Positions 1 to 9,693 of a stretch of 64,000 nt of DNA are shown here, piece by piece (within the stretch, counting starts at the first letter, position 1; each line of letters starts with the position of its first letter). Source of the DNA: Sphingobacterium faecium (lineage in GTDB: Bacteria; Bacteroidota; Bacteroidia; Sphingobacteriales; Sphingobacteriaceae); assembly GCF_003054045.1 (NCBI RefSeq), contig NZ_QBKH01000005.1, forward strand, positions 1-64,000, given 5' to 3'. Both the position numbers and the translations under genes were made by a program. Under the pieces are notes generated by a model, which was not told the DNA's origin, made no database searches, and saw only the letters and a program-made list of their open reading frames with translations.

Positions 1-975
1 GCAGATCACCATCAGGTACTCCATTTGCTCGATAAGATGAAGCAGGTGCGGAGCAGTACCATCGAACTGGCAGATCTAACAGATATCGTAACCCCAACAG
101 AACTGGAACTAGGGGAAGTTCAGAACAGCTATCAGAACTTTTATCTGGCCTATCTGAATTATGTTGCGATCAACAAAGAAGGCATCTACCAGAAACGAAA
201 AAGCTTTATTCAGAATGAAGTCAAATATATCAATGAACAGAGCCACAGAATCCAGCAGAGCTTCGATCTTCAGAAAAGAGAACTGGCACTTGCCGAAGAA
301 GAATATGCCAAATACCAGATCCTGGCCGAAAAGAAAGTGATCAGCCAGCTTGAACTGCAGCAGAAAGAAGCACTTCTGCTCGCCAAGCGGCAGTCTATCC
401 CACAGACTGAAAATACGATCATCGGTAACCAGAGCAGCCGGCTTTCTAAAGACAAGGAGATGTCCGAGATCAACAATCAGATGTTTGAAGAAGAAAAGAA
501 ATTCTATCAATCGCTGAACACGTTCATCAGTGATGCTGAAAATTGGAAAAAACAGTATGTGATCAGTAGTCCTTCAAAGGGCACTTTGATCTATGGTGAT
601 TTCTTACAGGAAAATCAACTGATCAAAATGGGAGAAGAGCTGTTTTATGTCAATGCCAATAAGGAAGATTATTATGGCGAGATACTGATTCCACAGAGCA
701 AGTCATCGAAAGTGAAAGTGGGACAGGAGGTGTTGATCAAAGTACAGAGCTATCCCTATCAGGAGTATGGTTACCTAAGAGGAAGCATCGATTACATATC
801 CGACATACCGATCAGGGACAGTGTTTTCTTCTCGAAGGTGATTTTGAACAGAAATGAAAAAGATTCGGTCATCAAGCTGAAACCGGGTATTCTGGCCGAC
901 GCAGACATCATCACTGAGGACCAGTCCATCATAAAAAGAATTTGGTTGAATCTTACGAAATCACTGAAATTTTAA
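1..975 (+). CDS. HlyD-family periplasmic adaptor (membrane fusion) protein, 5' end outside window
   Basis: The reading frame is open from base 1, so the gene starts upstream and only about the last 324 residues are seen; the TTG at 25 is just an internal codon. The visible part is rich in Glu, Gln and Lys and looks like the long coiled-coil hairpin of HlyD/EmrA-type adaptors (roughly residues 40-170 of the visible part). It is followed by a beta-rich segment beginning near 'SSPSKGTLIYGDF' and a barrel region with 'GQEVLIKVQSYPYQEYG', typical of adaptors that link an inner-membrane ABC exporter to an outer-membrane channel. The partner transporter must be upstream. Substrate is unknown; a peptide or bacteriocin exporter is one possibility. 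The 3' end lies 44 bases before the next likely start. Confidence 0.75.
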   Translation, partial: ADHHQVLHLLDKMKQVRSSTIELADLTDIVTPTELELGEVQNSYQNFYLAYLNYVAINKEGIYQKRKSFIQNEVKYINEQSHRIQQSFDLQKRELALAEEEYAKYQILAEKKVISQLELQQKEALLLAKRQSIPQTENTIIGNQSSRLSKDKEMSEINNQMFEEEKKFYQSLNTFISDAENWKKQYVISSPSKGTLIYGDFLQENQLIKMGEELFYVNANKEDYYGEILIPQSKSSKVKVGQEVLIKVQSYPYQEYGYLRGSIDYISDIPIRDSVFFSKVILNRNEKDSVIKLKPGILADADIITEDQSIIKRIWLNLTKSLKF

Positions 976-1019
976 AAAAAATAAATAACCAAGTATATCA
1001 TAAAATTAAATTATTTCTT

Positions 1020-1763
1020 ATGAAAGAAAATTTGCATCACTTTGTATTTCTTGTTCCTTTTAAAAATGTTAAAAACTACATTAATGATTGTATAGAATCA
1101 ATTCTGAAGCAAGAATATGTTCATTTTACAATATATCTACTTGATGATTGTTCAACTGATGGAACTTTAGACGCAATAGTATTTCAGGACGATCGAATAA
1201 AAATGATACGCAATTCTGAGTCTATGGGTGCAGTAGCAAATTTATATCACGCTCTCAAGACTTTAAATATTGAAGAGGACCAAGTTGTAGTATGGGTAGA
1301 TGGTGACGATTGTTTATTTGGAAATTATACCTTACAAATCCTAAATTACTATTACAATGAAGGGTTCTTAATAACATATGGACAATATATTGATAATTTT
1401 GGAAGGACCGGTTTATGTAGGAATTATACACTCGATGAATATGAAGATTTACGAAAAGCAACATGGAAAGCTTCTCATCTCAAAACATTTAAAAAAAGCT
1501 TATTTGACCGCTTTATGAAATGTGACCCAAATGGTGAATTTTTAAAAGATAAGGAGGGCAATTTTTTTATGGCAACAGGTGATATGGCTTATATGCTCCC
1601 TTTACTTGAATTAGCAGGCTACGACAAATTAAAATTTGTAGAAAATGTACTATATTTTTATCGCATAAGTCCACATAATGATCATAGTACATATGAAGGT
1701 AGGATAAAACAGGTTTTGGCAGAAGAAATAATTAGAGAGAAATCTCGCATTAATGTATATTGA
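1020..1763 (+). CDS. Glycosyltransferase family 2 protein
   Basis: A 247-residue GT-A fold glycosyltransferase. The N-terminus reads 'FLVPFKNVKNYINDCIESIL', then 'LLDDCSTDGT' (nucleotide-binding Asp) and 'VVWVDGDDCLFGNY' (the DxD-like metal site), the usual order for GT2. The frame can be extended upstream to a TTG at 942, but that overlaps the preceding adaptor gene and adds no GT2 sequence, so the ATG at 1020 is preferred. There is no signal peptide or membrane segment, so it is probably cytoplasmic. Base composition is clearly more AT-rich than the adaptor gene before it, which suggests a different origin. Acceptor and donor cannot be told from sequence. Confidence 0.8.
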   Translation: MKENLHHFVFLVPFKNVKNYINDCIESILKQEYVHFTIYLLDDCSTDGTLDAIVFQDDRIKMIRNSESMGAVANLYHALKTLNIEEDQVVVWVDGDDCLFGNYTLQILNYYYNEGFLITYGQYIDNFGRTGLCRNYTLDEYEDLRKATWKASHLKTFKKSLFDRFMKCDPNGEFLKDKEGNFFMATGDMAYMLPLLELAGYDKLKFVENVLYFYRISPHNDHSTYEGRIKQVLAEEIIREKSRINVY

Positions 1764-2164
1764 TATTAATTCATGTTGAAAAGGCAGCCCGGAGGAGTGT
1801 TTCTTAGGGCTATTTTATGTTTATATAGGTATATCGATACCGTTTAGAGAACTGACAATTGAGCTTTATCTACTTTTCATATCAAATATAATGATAGATT
1901 TTATTGAAAAATGGCAAGTGATAAGAATGGGTTGACAACTTTCAAAGTAGATTGAATTTTCTATGGATACAAAGTCCTATATATGATTAACATAGGAGTA
2001 CTTAAGTTGTTTTTGTGGTTAAATTGATAATATCTTACTAGAATATTACTATAAATTATTATTTAAAATTAATGCTATAATTCTTATCTTGTTTATGTAA
2101 AAGGTTAAATGTTTTTTATTATTTTCACAGATTAAAACTAATACGTCTATTTATTTAATAAGGT
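1764..2164. other. AT-rich intergenic region, no gene seen
   Basis: About 400 bases with stops in all frames. A short stem (AGCCC at 1786-1790, GGGCT at 1807-1811) just after the glycosyltransferase may be a weak terminator. The promoter of the histidine kinase gene should lie here, but no good TAnnTTTG element was found. Confidence 0.5.
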
Positions 2165-5100
2165 ATGGAAAACTACCCACTCCCGATGAACGAATTGGAG
2201 CGCATCCGTCAGTTAAGATCATATGAACTATTAGGACTAGGGAAAGACCCAGATCTTGATGTGTTCGCTCAGGCGGCTTGTCTCATAACAGATTGTCCTG
2301 CTTCGCTTATCGCTATGATGGAAGAGGATACACAACGGATACAGAGTTGTGTCGGAATGGAATTGGATTCAGTCGAGCGGCGCAATACGGTATGCCAGTA
2401 CACCATAATGAGTAAAGATGTTCTGGTCATCTCCGACACAATGGAAGATCCCAGGACGTCAACCAATCCATTGATTCGGGAAGGGAATATTCGTTTTTAT
2501 GCTGGCGTTGCTTTAATGGATGATGAAGGAAATGCTTTAGGGACGATTTGTGTAATCGATTTTGAACCTAAATCACTAACAGCAAAACAGGTGGATTCTT
2601 TGGAACAGCTTGGTAAGGCTGTTACAAAAATTCTGTTGGGTAAAAGGCGTAAAATACAGGCTGGTTATTTTGAAGAGATTTTTCACATCACGAATAACTT
2701 AATTTGTGTCTTAGATGGCCAATACTTGATCAAGGAGATCAACCCTGCTTTTGTGGAAGTGTTAAAAGTAAAAAAGGTTGAAGTCTTAGGAACTTCATTT
2801 CTCACAGCACTCCATCATAATACAGCAGATTTTCAATATTATTTAAATGAAATTGCTGAATCTAATCAGGCGATCCAATATACAACTGTTATACCACAGA
2901 CAGGTAATAGCGATGTTATTATCGAATGGTTTTTTAAATATGATGCCCATACTTCTGAAATTTTTGCTTTCGGACGTAATGTGACCCATGAGCATGAAGA
3001 ACAATTGAAGCTGGAGAATTCAGAGCGCCGTTTTCGTAATTTTTTTGAAAATGGGATAGGCTTGATGAGTATGCACGATCTGGAAGGAAATATACTCGAA
3101 GTCAATGAAAAAGGACGTAATCTGCTCAAATATTCAAAGGATGAAGTTCAAAGCCTCAATCTCAAACAACTTGTCCCGAATCACCACTTAGTTCGTCTTA
3201 ATGAGTACCTAGAACGGATCAAATCTAAAGGTGAGGATTCGGGCATGATGATTCTGAAGTCAAAAGAGGGTGAAAAGATCTATTGGCTGTATCATAATAT
3301 GCTGGAAAAAGATGTGGATGGTAAGGCTTATGTGGTGAGCACGGCTCTCAATATGACGGAGAGAATACAGCTGGAAAATGACTTATTACATACCAAACAG
3401 ATATTGGAACAAACCAATGCCGTGGCACAGGTAGGTGGATGGGAAGTCAATCTGGAAGAAGATAAAGTATTTTGGTCAGATTCTACAAAATTAATTCATG
3501 GTGTCCAAAAAGAGTTTATGCCTGATTTTGAACATGCTATCGGTTTTTATGAAGAAGAAAGCCAATCAAAACTCACTAAGATATTTAATCAATCGATCAT
3601 AGATGGTTCTTCTTATGATGTCGAATTGCGACTCAAAAAAGCAAATGGTGAGGTCATATGGGTTCGTGTAAAGGGTATTCCTGAATTTGAAAAAGGAATC
3701 TGCAAGCGCGTGTTCGGTATTATCCAAGATATTGACATGAGTAAAAAGCTGTATCTGGAATTGGCACGCAAGGAAGCGATGTTACAGGCATTTGTGGACT
3801 ACGTACCGGCATCTGTAGCGATGTTTGATCGCGATTTTCGTTATGTTTCGGTAAGTAATCAATGGATGGATGATTTTCATAAAGAAGAGCAATCCATTTT
3901 AGATCAAAATTTATTTGATCTTTTTCCTGATATTCCAGAACATAGAAAAAATATTTATAACCAGGCACTTCAAGGTCAAGCTTATAGAAATAGGGATGAG
4001 TTGATGGATGTAGAAGGCTATCCGGAACCTCAACATCTTAATTGGGAAGTCAGACCTTGGCATCTTGCTGATGGAAGCATTGGAGGGATTATTATCTTTA
4101 CCCAGAATATCAGCGAATCGGTTCAGGTAAATCTGGAGTTAAAACAGGCTAAAAAGCTAGCGGACTTGGCTAGCAAAGCTAAATCTGAATTTTTAGCTAA
4201 TATGAGCCACGAAATTAGAACTCCTCTGAATGGGGTAATTGGATTTTCCGATCTGCTGCTCAAAACTCCCCTCAATGATGTGCAAAAGCAATATCTAAAT
4301 TATATCAATGAGTCAGGAAGTAGCTTGTTAAATATTATTAACGATATCTTGGATTTCTCGAAAATTGAATCGGGCAAACTGGAACTTTATATTGATAAAT
4401 TTAATGTGTACGATCTGGCACACCAGGTCATCAATGTTATTCTGTATCAGGCACAGCGTAAGGATGTGGAACTTCTGCTGAATATTGAACAAGGATTACC
4501 GCAAAATATCTGGATCGATGAAGCCCGTGTCAAGCAGATTTTGATCAATTTATTGGGTAATGCTGTTAAATTTACGGAGACCGGTGAGATCGAGTTGAAA
4601 ATTGAAAAATTAAGCAGTGCGGATGATCAAATTAAATTACGATTTTCTGTCCGGGATACGGGCATCGGTATACCTATCGAAAAGCAGCAACGTATTTTCG
4701 ATGCTTTTACCCAAGAGGATAGCTCGGTTAGCAAGCGATACGGAGGTACAGGTCTAGGCTTGACCATATCAAATAATTTATTGAAATATATGAAAAGTAC
4801 GCTTTGCTTGCAAAGTGAGCTGCATAAAGGATCCGTATTTTACTTTGATCTTGAAATGAAATATGAAGAGGGTGAAAAAGAAGAATTTAACAAGCTTCCA
4901 CTAAATCGTGTACTGATCGTTGATGACAATGCTAACAATAGAACCATTATAGAACATATGCTCACTTATAAAGGTGTCCATGCTGTCCATGCGGAAAATG
5001 GCTTAGCAGCCTTACAGTTATTGATGAACGGAGAACGTTTTGATGTCATTTTAATGGACTATCATATGCCTATTCTTTCTGGCTTGGAAACCATCCAAAA

Positions 5101-6079
5101 GATCAAGGAATTGTTTTATAAACAGGAAGAAAGCATACCGCTAATCGTGTTACATACCTCGTCAGAGGAACATGAGGTCATTTCTGCTTTTCGTCAACAA
5201 GATCGATCGTTTTGTTTATTAAAACCATTCCGTTCAGATGAACTATATCGTATGCTCAATAAGGTTATACAACAGAATAAGACTGATCTGAGTTTTGGTA
5301 AGCAAGATTCGGGAAATACTTTATCAACATTTCAGAAGCATAGCGCAAGGGTGCTTTTGGCAGATGATAACACGGTCAATATGGCGCTCAATCAGCGTAT
5401 GATGGCATCCATTATGCCCAATGCCGATTTGGTAACGGTTTATAATGGGGAAGAAGCTATATTGGAATGTATGCAGGCTAATTTTGATCTGATCCTCATG
5501 GATGTACAGATGCCCGAAGTGGACGGCATAGAAGCAACTAAGCAAATACGTAAGCTACCCGGTTATAAATATACCCCTATTATCGCCATTACCGCAGGAA
5601 ATATTCGTGGAGAAAAGGAAAAATGTTTACAAGCAGGAATGTCAGAGTTTCTTCCTAAACCCATAAGGCAAGATGACTTGTATAGTGCACTTCAAAGGTT
5701 AATTCATATTCCGGTAATGGAGGAGGAGGTTGTGTTTGATGCGGCTGAGCATTTAGACATAGGGGCTTTGCAAGAGCAAATTGGTAATGACCTTTCCTTT
5801 AAATCTTTCTTCCTTAATCTGGTTATAACAGAAGTACAGCAAGCAGCTATTCGGTTGAAAGAGGTACAGCAAGCGGGGGATATCAACCAAATGAAAATAA
5901 GCCTGCACAAATTGCGAGGGACTGCTGCTACCGCTGGACTTACAAAGCTGACAAAATTGACTACTCATTTGGAAAAAGAGCTTGCAACCCGAAGCGCAGT
6001 TCCTTCTTCTATTGATGAAATAGAAAAAGAAATTGAAACGGGATTACATCTAATCACAAAACTTTTAAACGAACAATAA
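2165..6079 (+). CDS. Hybrid sensor histidine kinase (GAF, 4x PAS, HisKA, HATPase, 2x REC, HPt)
   Basis: A 1304-residue multi-domain phosphorelay protein. Order: GAF domain (about 15-165), four PAS/PAC modules (about 170-285, 290-405, 415-530, 540-660), HisKA with 'SHEIRTPLNGVIGFS' (phosphorylated His is H682), HATPase with N-box 'INLLGNAVKF' and G-boxes 'DTGIGIP' and 'GGTGLGLTIS', receiver 1 with phospho-acceptor D965 ('LMDYHMP'), receiver 2 with D1113 ('LMDVQMP'), and a C-terminal HPt with 'LHKLRGTAATAG' (H1248). All phosphotransfer residues are present. No signal peptide or membrane segment is visible, so it should sense a cytoplasmic signal. There is no adjacent response regulator, so the output partner is unknown. 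It is transcribed toward the arabinose locus but is separated from it by a strong terminator. Confidence 0.92.
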   Translation: MENYPLPMNELERIRQLRSYELLGLGKDPDLDVFAQAACLITDCPASLIAMMEEDTQRIQSCVGMELDSVERRNTVCQYTIMSKDVLVISDTMEDPRTSTNPLIREGNIRFYAGVALMDDEGNALGTICVIDFEPKSLTAKQVDSLEQLGKAVTKILLGKRRKIQAGYFEEIFHITNNLICVLDGQYLIKEINPAFVEVLKVKKVEVLGTSFLTALHHNTADFQYYLNEIAESNQAIQYTTVIPQTGNSDVIIEWFFKYDAHTSEIFAFGRNVTHEHEEQLKLENSERRFRNFFENGIGLMSMHDLEGNILEVNEKGRNLLKYSKDEVQSLNLKQLVPNHHLVRLNEYLERIKSKGEDSGMMILKSKEGEKIYWLYHNMLEKDVDGKAYVVSTALNMTERIQLENDLLHTKQILEQTNAVAQVGGWEVNLEEDKVFWSDSTKLIHGVQKEFMPDFEHAIGFYEEESQSKLTKIFNQSIIDGSSYDVELRLKKANGEVIWVRVKGIPEFEKGICKRVFGIIQDIDMSKKLYLELARKEAMLQAFVDYVPASVAMFDRDFRYVSVSNQWMDDFHKEEQSILDQNLFDLFPDIPEHRKNIYNQALQGQAYRNRDELMDVEGYPEPQHLNWEVRPWHLADGSIGGIIIFTQNISESVQVNLELKQAKKLADLASKAKSEFLANMSHEIRTPLNGVIGFSDLLLKTPLNDVQKQYLNYINESGSSLLNIINDILDFSKIESGKLELYIDKFNVYDLAHQVINVILYQAQRKDVELLLNIEQGLPQNIWIDEARVKQILINLLGNAVKFTETGEIELKIEKLSSADDQIKLRFSVRDTGIGIPIEKQQRIFDAFTQEDSSVSKRYGGTGLGLTISNNLLKYMKSTLCLQSELHKGSVFYFDLEMKYEEGEKEEFNKLPLNRVLIVDDNANNRTIIEHMLTYKGVHAVHAENGLAALQLLMNGERFDVILMDYHMPILSGLETIQKIKELFYKQEESIPLIVLHTSSEEHEVISAFRQQDRSFCLLKPFRSDELYRMLNKVIQQNKTDLSFGKQDSGNTLSTFQKHSARVLLADDNTVNMALNQRMMASIMPNADLVTVYNGEEAILECMQANFDLILMDVQMPEVDGIEATKQIRKLPGYKYTPIIAITAGNIRGEKEKCLQAGMSEFLPKPIRQDDLYSALQRLIHIPVMEEEVVFDAAEHLDIGALQEQIGNDLSFKSFFLNLVITEVQQAAIRLKEVQQAGDINQMKISLHKLRGTAATAGLTKLTKLTTHLEKELATRSAVPSSIDEIEKEIETGLHLITKLLNEQ

Positions 6080-6132
6080 GCGTCTAATTATAATCGATAA
6101 ACTTACTATTTATCGATTAGAATTAGACGCTT
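6078..6132. terminator. Bidirectional terminator between convergent genes
   Basis: A 24-bp inverted repeat with one mismatch (6078-6101 and 6109-6132) and a 7-base loop. It overlaps the stop codon of the kinase gene and precedes the stop of the convergent GH127 gene. The T-rich tail is weak, but the stem is very long. Confidence 0.8.
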
Positions 6133-6195
6133 TAATATAAGGGGTGACTGTTTTCTTTAAACCTAGTCACAATACCTGTATGGTTATAATGATGA

Positions 6196-8565
6196 TTACT
6201 GTCGCTTCACTAATCTGATTTCTAATATTTTATGACTCTTATTTTGACCGGATCCACTTGTTTTTATGTTTAATTGGGGAGCTGTTAAAAGTTCTTGTGC
6301 ACATGAAAAACGAACAGTCTTCATACCGGGTGCACTTGATACTGTCGATAATGTTCCTACCAATAGGTCGTTTACCCATACTTCAGTCGCTCTTGGCTCT
6401 TGCTCATCTAAATATTTGATATAGACATCAGTTGTTGTGTTACGCTCTTTTTTCATGATGTAGCTAAACCAGCCATCAGCTTCACGCCAGCGGGTATCGT
6501 CAAATACACCTGAAACACTGTTTTGCTGTTGAATAAAATGGTCCGATTCGGGCTGTTGCTCTCCACACACGACTTTATCCATGGTCAAGGCATTTAATTG
6601 TAAACTTTCCAGCTCATCGCGTTCCATCTTCTCTTGTATTTCAGTCAGTTGTTTTTCTGTTGCCTGTGGCCAATAGATGATGTAGCGGCTATCGTGTACT
6701 TGGTAAAAGGGTTCAAGTTCCATATTGACGTTATCTTTTCCTAATCGAAGTCCTGATAACGAAAAATGTAATGGTTTTGAAGCTATGGGCTTCACCAATT
6801 GCGGGATCGCTGAGGGTTCACTGGTTAAAATAGGTAAATCGGAGGACGGGATCTGCTTGCCCTTGGCGACATGCCCCATACGGCTATCGTCAGCCAATAA
6901 ATCGGGTAATGTTTCGGTCGCTATACGTGCCGCCAATACAATAGGACCATAGAGTAGGCTATAGTAATTACTCCGATCGGGCAATTGTTCGGCACGGATA
7001 GCCATAGGAAGCTGGATGTCTACGCGATCGCCTTTTTTCCATTTCCGTGTAATGGATAGTATATCTCGTTCCTCTTTTTTGATCTGATATATCTGACCAT
7101 TAATACGTACTGTTGGGGCTTCACTTAACCAGATGGGTTTACGTATATGCAAGGTAAAGGTCGACGATTTTTGTTTAGGATGAATAATCAGACTCGTACT
7201 CGCTTGTTCTGGAAAATTATTTTCCTGTATCACTTCAACGCCTTGCTCATGCCAATTTAAGCGAGAGGGAATAAATAGATTGACATAGAGCTGATCATCT
7301 TGATGTGCATAGATCATTTCACCATATTTAGCATGGTTTTCTATTCCCGATCCTACACAGCACCACATACTGGTTTGAGGTTGTGAATATACCCGATAAT
7401 GTCCCGGACGAATTTGTGTGAAGTAAACAAAACCTCCGTGCTCTGGATGTTGGCTGGATAAAATATGATTATACAAACTTCTTTCGTAATAATCCAGGTA
7501 TTTGCCTTGCGGATTAGTTTGATGAAGCATTTTTGTCAACCTAAGCATATTGTACGTATTGCAAGTTTCAGGACCTTCAATACTATGGACCATCTTGGAA
7601 AAATCATCCGTTGGATTAAAATGTTCACTGACACTATTGCCGCCAATGGATATCGAACGTTGCGAAACCACAATCTCCCAGAAAAAGCGCACCGCATCTT
7701 CCCAGGTTTCATCCTGAGCAATATCTGCTATCCTTTTAAATCCCAGTACTTTTGGAATTTGGGTATTAGCATGCTTGCCGGTCAATTTATCTTGATGGTG
7801 GATCAAGGGATCTAAGATCTCCTGGTGACTGAACTGGCGTGCTAAGGTTAAATAGGCAGGGTTTTGGGTGATGGCAGCTACATCGGCAAATGTTTCGTTA
7901 AGTCCGCCATGCTCACTGCGTAACATGTCCTGAATCTGCTGATCGGACAAGTGCTGGACGAGCCTAATCGCCCAGTCCGTCATTTTGATCAGCATATCTT
8001 TAGCCTCTTCGTTGCCAGTCAATAGGTAGGCGTCGCGCAGACCCGCATATGTTTTATGGATATTATATAAAGGCACCCATTTGTTATTTAAGTTGAAACC
8101 TCCGGCTTGAATATTTCCTTGCCTGATTTCTTCCCAAATCACTTGACCTCCCGGTACACCGCCAATGTATCCATTTCCATTAGCCTCTTGACACTGTTTT
8201 AGCGTGGACAACATGTAATCCAATCTTTTTTTGATCTGTACATCGTCCGTAGCCGCATACATATGAGCTAAGGCAGAGATATAGTGTCCACCGATATGTC
8301 CATCCAGTCCCGTATTCTCCCAATTGGTATACGATTCTTTTTTTTGTGGTAAACCGGCTTCTCTTAGGAAAGGAGCGAGCAGACGATCGGCATCAAGTTC
8401 TAATAAATAATTCAGATCCAGGTCTTCAGCATGTTTGAATGGACCAGAAAGTAAACGTACATCCTGGAGATCAAAATAGCTTAATGCTGGTTTTGTTTGA
8501 GCTGATAATTCAGTAGCACAGACGACCATATAGGTGATACAGGAAAGGATTCTTTTTAGCTTCAT
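6196..8565 (-). CDS. Exported beta-L-arabinofuranosidase, GH127/GH146 type (DUF1680)
   Basis: A 789-residue protein with a cleavable signal peptide (about residues 1-22, ending 'ELSAQ') and an (alpha/alpha)6-barrel catalytic domain of the DUF1680 type. The family's zinc-cysteine site is visible: E333 and C335 in 'GPETCNTYN', and C402/C403 in 'SMWCCVGSGIEN', where the first Cys of the pair corresponds to the nucleophile of characterised GH127 enzymes. E314 is a plausible acid/base residue. The N-terminal stretch with 'YTNWENTGLDGHIGGHY' and the length resemble GH146 more than short GH127 enzymes. Expected role: release of beta-L-arabinofuranose from plant glycans in the periplasm. It lies downstream of araR on the same strand, with a predicted AraR operator in the 115-base gap. 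Confidence 0.88.
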   Translation of the reverse strand: MKLKRILSCITYMVVCATELSAQTKPALSYFDLQDVRLLSGPFKHAEDLDLNYLLELDADRLLAPFLREAGLPQKKESYTNWENTGLDGHIGGHYISALAHMYAATDDVQIKKRLDYMLSTLKQCQEANGNGYIGGVPGGQVIWEEIRQGNIQAGGFNLNNKWVPLYNIHKTYAGLRDAYLLTGNEEAKDMLIKMTDWAIRLVQHLSDQQIQDMLRSEHGGLNETFADVAAITQNPAYLTLARQFSHQEILDPLIHHQDKLTGKHANTQIPKVLGFKRIADIAQDETWEDAVRFFWEIVVSQRSISIGGNSVSEHFNPTDDFSKMVHSIEGPETCNTYNMLRLTKMLHQTNPQGKYLDYYERSLYNHILSSQHPEHGGFVYFTQIRPGHYRVYSQPQTSMWCCVGSGIENHAKYGEMIYAHQDDQLYVNLFIPSRLNWHEQGVEVIQENNFPEQASTSLIIHPKQKSSTFTLHIRKPIWLSEAPTVRINGQIYQIKKEERDILSITRKWKKGDRVDIQLPMAIRAEQLPDRSNYYSLLYGPIVLAARIATETLPDLLADDSRMGHVAKGKQIPSSDLPILTSEPSAIPQLVKPIASKPLHFSLSGLRLGKDNVNMELEPFYQVHDSRYIIYWPQATEKQLTEIQEKMERDELESLQLNALTMDKVVCGEQQPESDHFIQQQNSVSGVFDDTRWREADGWFSYIMKKERNTTTDVYIKYLDEQEPRATEVWVNDLLVGTLSTVSSAPGMKTVRFSCAQELLTAPQLNIKTSGSGQNKSHKILEIRLVKRQ

Positions 8566-8616
8566 AGCAGTTCAGGTTGAGGTTATACCGTTGGAGACAA
8601 CGGCTTGTCTTACATT

Positions 8617-8635
8617 AAATGTTATGTATACATTT
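8617..8635. promoter_or_regulatory. Predicted AraR operator before GH127/GH146 gene
   Basis: Palindrome AAATGT-N7-ACATTT, exact in both half-sites, followed by ATT. The same spacing is found at 9582-9600 and 23139-23157. It lies 52 bases upstream of the GH127 start. A small stem-loop (CCGTTG/CAACGG, 8588-8603) sits between it and the gene. Assignment to AraR is inferred from context. Confidence 0.6.
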
Positions 8636-8680
8636 ATTAAAAAGGCACAAAAAAGGGTTCATTGAATGGATCTGTTGTGA

Positions 8681-9388
8681 TTAACCATTAATGGACCAAC
8701 TGGGTAAATAACTTAAAAAAGATATGATTTTTTCTTTGTATATGTCTTTGTTCAAACGGAAGTAGAATGCTCCTTTTTTAGAGTTTTCTTTATCTTTTTC
8801 CTTGAGTTTAATAATCAGCTCTGAGGAAAGTAGTTTACGGCTGAAATTTCGGGTATCCAGTTCGGTATCGTATACGCCTTCGTAAAGGGAAACAATCTGT
8901 GGAATCGTAAATTTCTCGGGCAATAGCTCAAATAGGATAGGGTAGAGAGCAGCCTTAGCGCGAAGCTCACGTTTAGCTTTTTCGATCATCTGATCGTGAT
9001 CAAAAATTAAATCAGGTTGCTCTTTAAGTGGAAACCAGCGGGCTTCAAATTCTTCACTGATGATATGTTTATATTGGTGAATATCGATCAAGGCAAAATG
9101 TGCGATACTGACGACGCGACCATACTTTTCACGGTCGGGATCACCAAAGATGCCACAATCTTCCATATAGACATCCTCTAATCCAGTGAGTTTTTTTAAG
9201 ATACGGGAAGCAGCCTGCTGTGGATTTTCATCGGGTTGAACAAATCCGCCCATTAAGCTCCACTTATTTCGTTCGGGCTCAAATCCTCGTTTTATCAGCA
9301 GAATTTCTAAAGATTCGCCGTTAAATCCAAAAATAATACAGTCCACAGCTAATAATAAGCTTGGTTCGTTTTTGTAAAAATCCATCAT
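8681..9388 (-). CDS. araR: NUDIX-type transcriptional repressor of arabinose utilisation (AraR family)
   Basis: A 235-residue protein: an N-terminal NUDIX-like domain (about 1-150) and a C-terminal winged helix (about 155-235, 'FTIPQIVSLYEGVYDTELD', then 'FSRKLLSSELI'). In Bacteroides, AraR of this architecture represses arabinose genes and is released by L-arabinose. The NUDIX box here is degenerate: the positions expected to be REUxEE read 'SRILKKLTG', so hydrolase activity is unlikely and the domain should only bind ligand. It is divergent from araB, and the shared intergenic region carries a predicted operator, which suggests autoregulation as well as control of araBDA. Two ATGs stand in tandem at the start; the first is used here. 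Confidence 0.87.
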   Translation of the reverse strand: MMDFYKNEPSLLLAVDCIIFGFNGESLEILLIKRGFEPERNKWSLMGGFVQPDENPQQAASRILKKLTGLEDVYMEDCGIFGDPDREKYGRVVSIAHFALIDIHQYKHIISEEFEARWFPLKEQPDLIFDHDQMIEKAKRELRAKAALYPILFELLPEKFTIPQIVSLYEGVYDTELDTRNFSRKLLSSELIIKLKEKDKENSKKGAFYFRLNKDIYKEKIISFLSYLPSWSING

Positions 9389-9693
9389 TGATTAGTCTCG
9401 TTTTATAATTAATTAGCGATACCATATGTCTCGTATCTGTTACAATATCTAAAATGTTTCATAAAATAATACATTTTATACCTATTTAATTGATTAGCTT
9501 ATTCAAACAGGGAAATATTTTATTGCTATTGCAATACAAATCAACGAAAAAAAAAATTAAAATTTCATTTTTTAAAAAAATAAATGTTAATTTGACATTA
9601 ATTACTTTAAAGACCGAGTCGTTTGATGGATTCATAAAGGTTATTGAAGTATAACAGATTATAAATCAATATTATAAACCAAAACTACAAATA
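9389..9693. promoter_or_regulatory. araR-araB divergent control region
   Basis: 305 AT-rich bases between the divergent araR and araB genes. It contains the predicted operator at 9582-9600 and a second pair of the same half-sites (AAATGT at 9452-9457 and ACATTT at 9471-9476) with a 13-base instead of a 7-base spacer. No clear TAnnTTTG promoter could be assigned to either gene. Confidence 0.5.
9582..9600. promoter_or_regulatory. Predicted AraR operator before araB
   Basis: AAATGT (9582-9587), 7-base spacer, ACATTA (9595-9600): same half-sites and spacing as the copies at 8617 and 23139, with one mismatch in the last base. It lies 93 bases before the araB start and about 190 before araR, and could act on both. 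Confidence 0.6.

Noticed and set aside
942-1019. TTG start for the glycosyltransferase
   Set aside because: It overlaps the preceding gene and adds residues without similarity to GT2 proteins; the ATG at 1020 directly precedes the conserved fold.
9451-9477. AAATGT/ACATTT pair with a 13-base spacer in the araR-araB region
   Set aside because: Spacing differs from the three consistent copies, and short AT-rich half-sites occur by chance here; mentioned in the region entry only.
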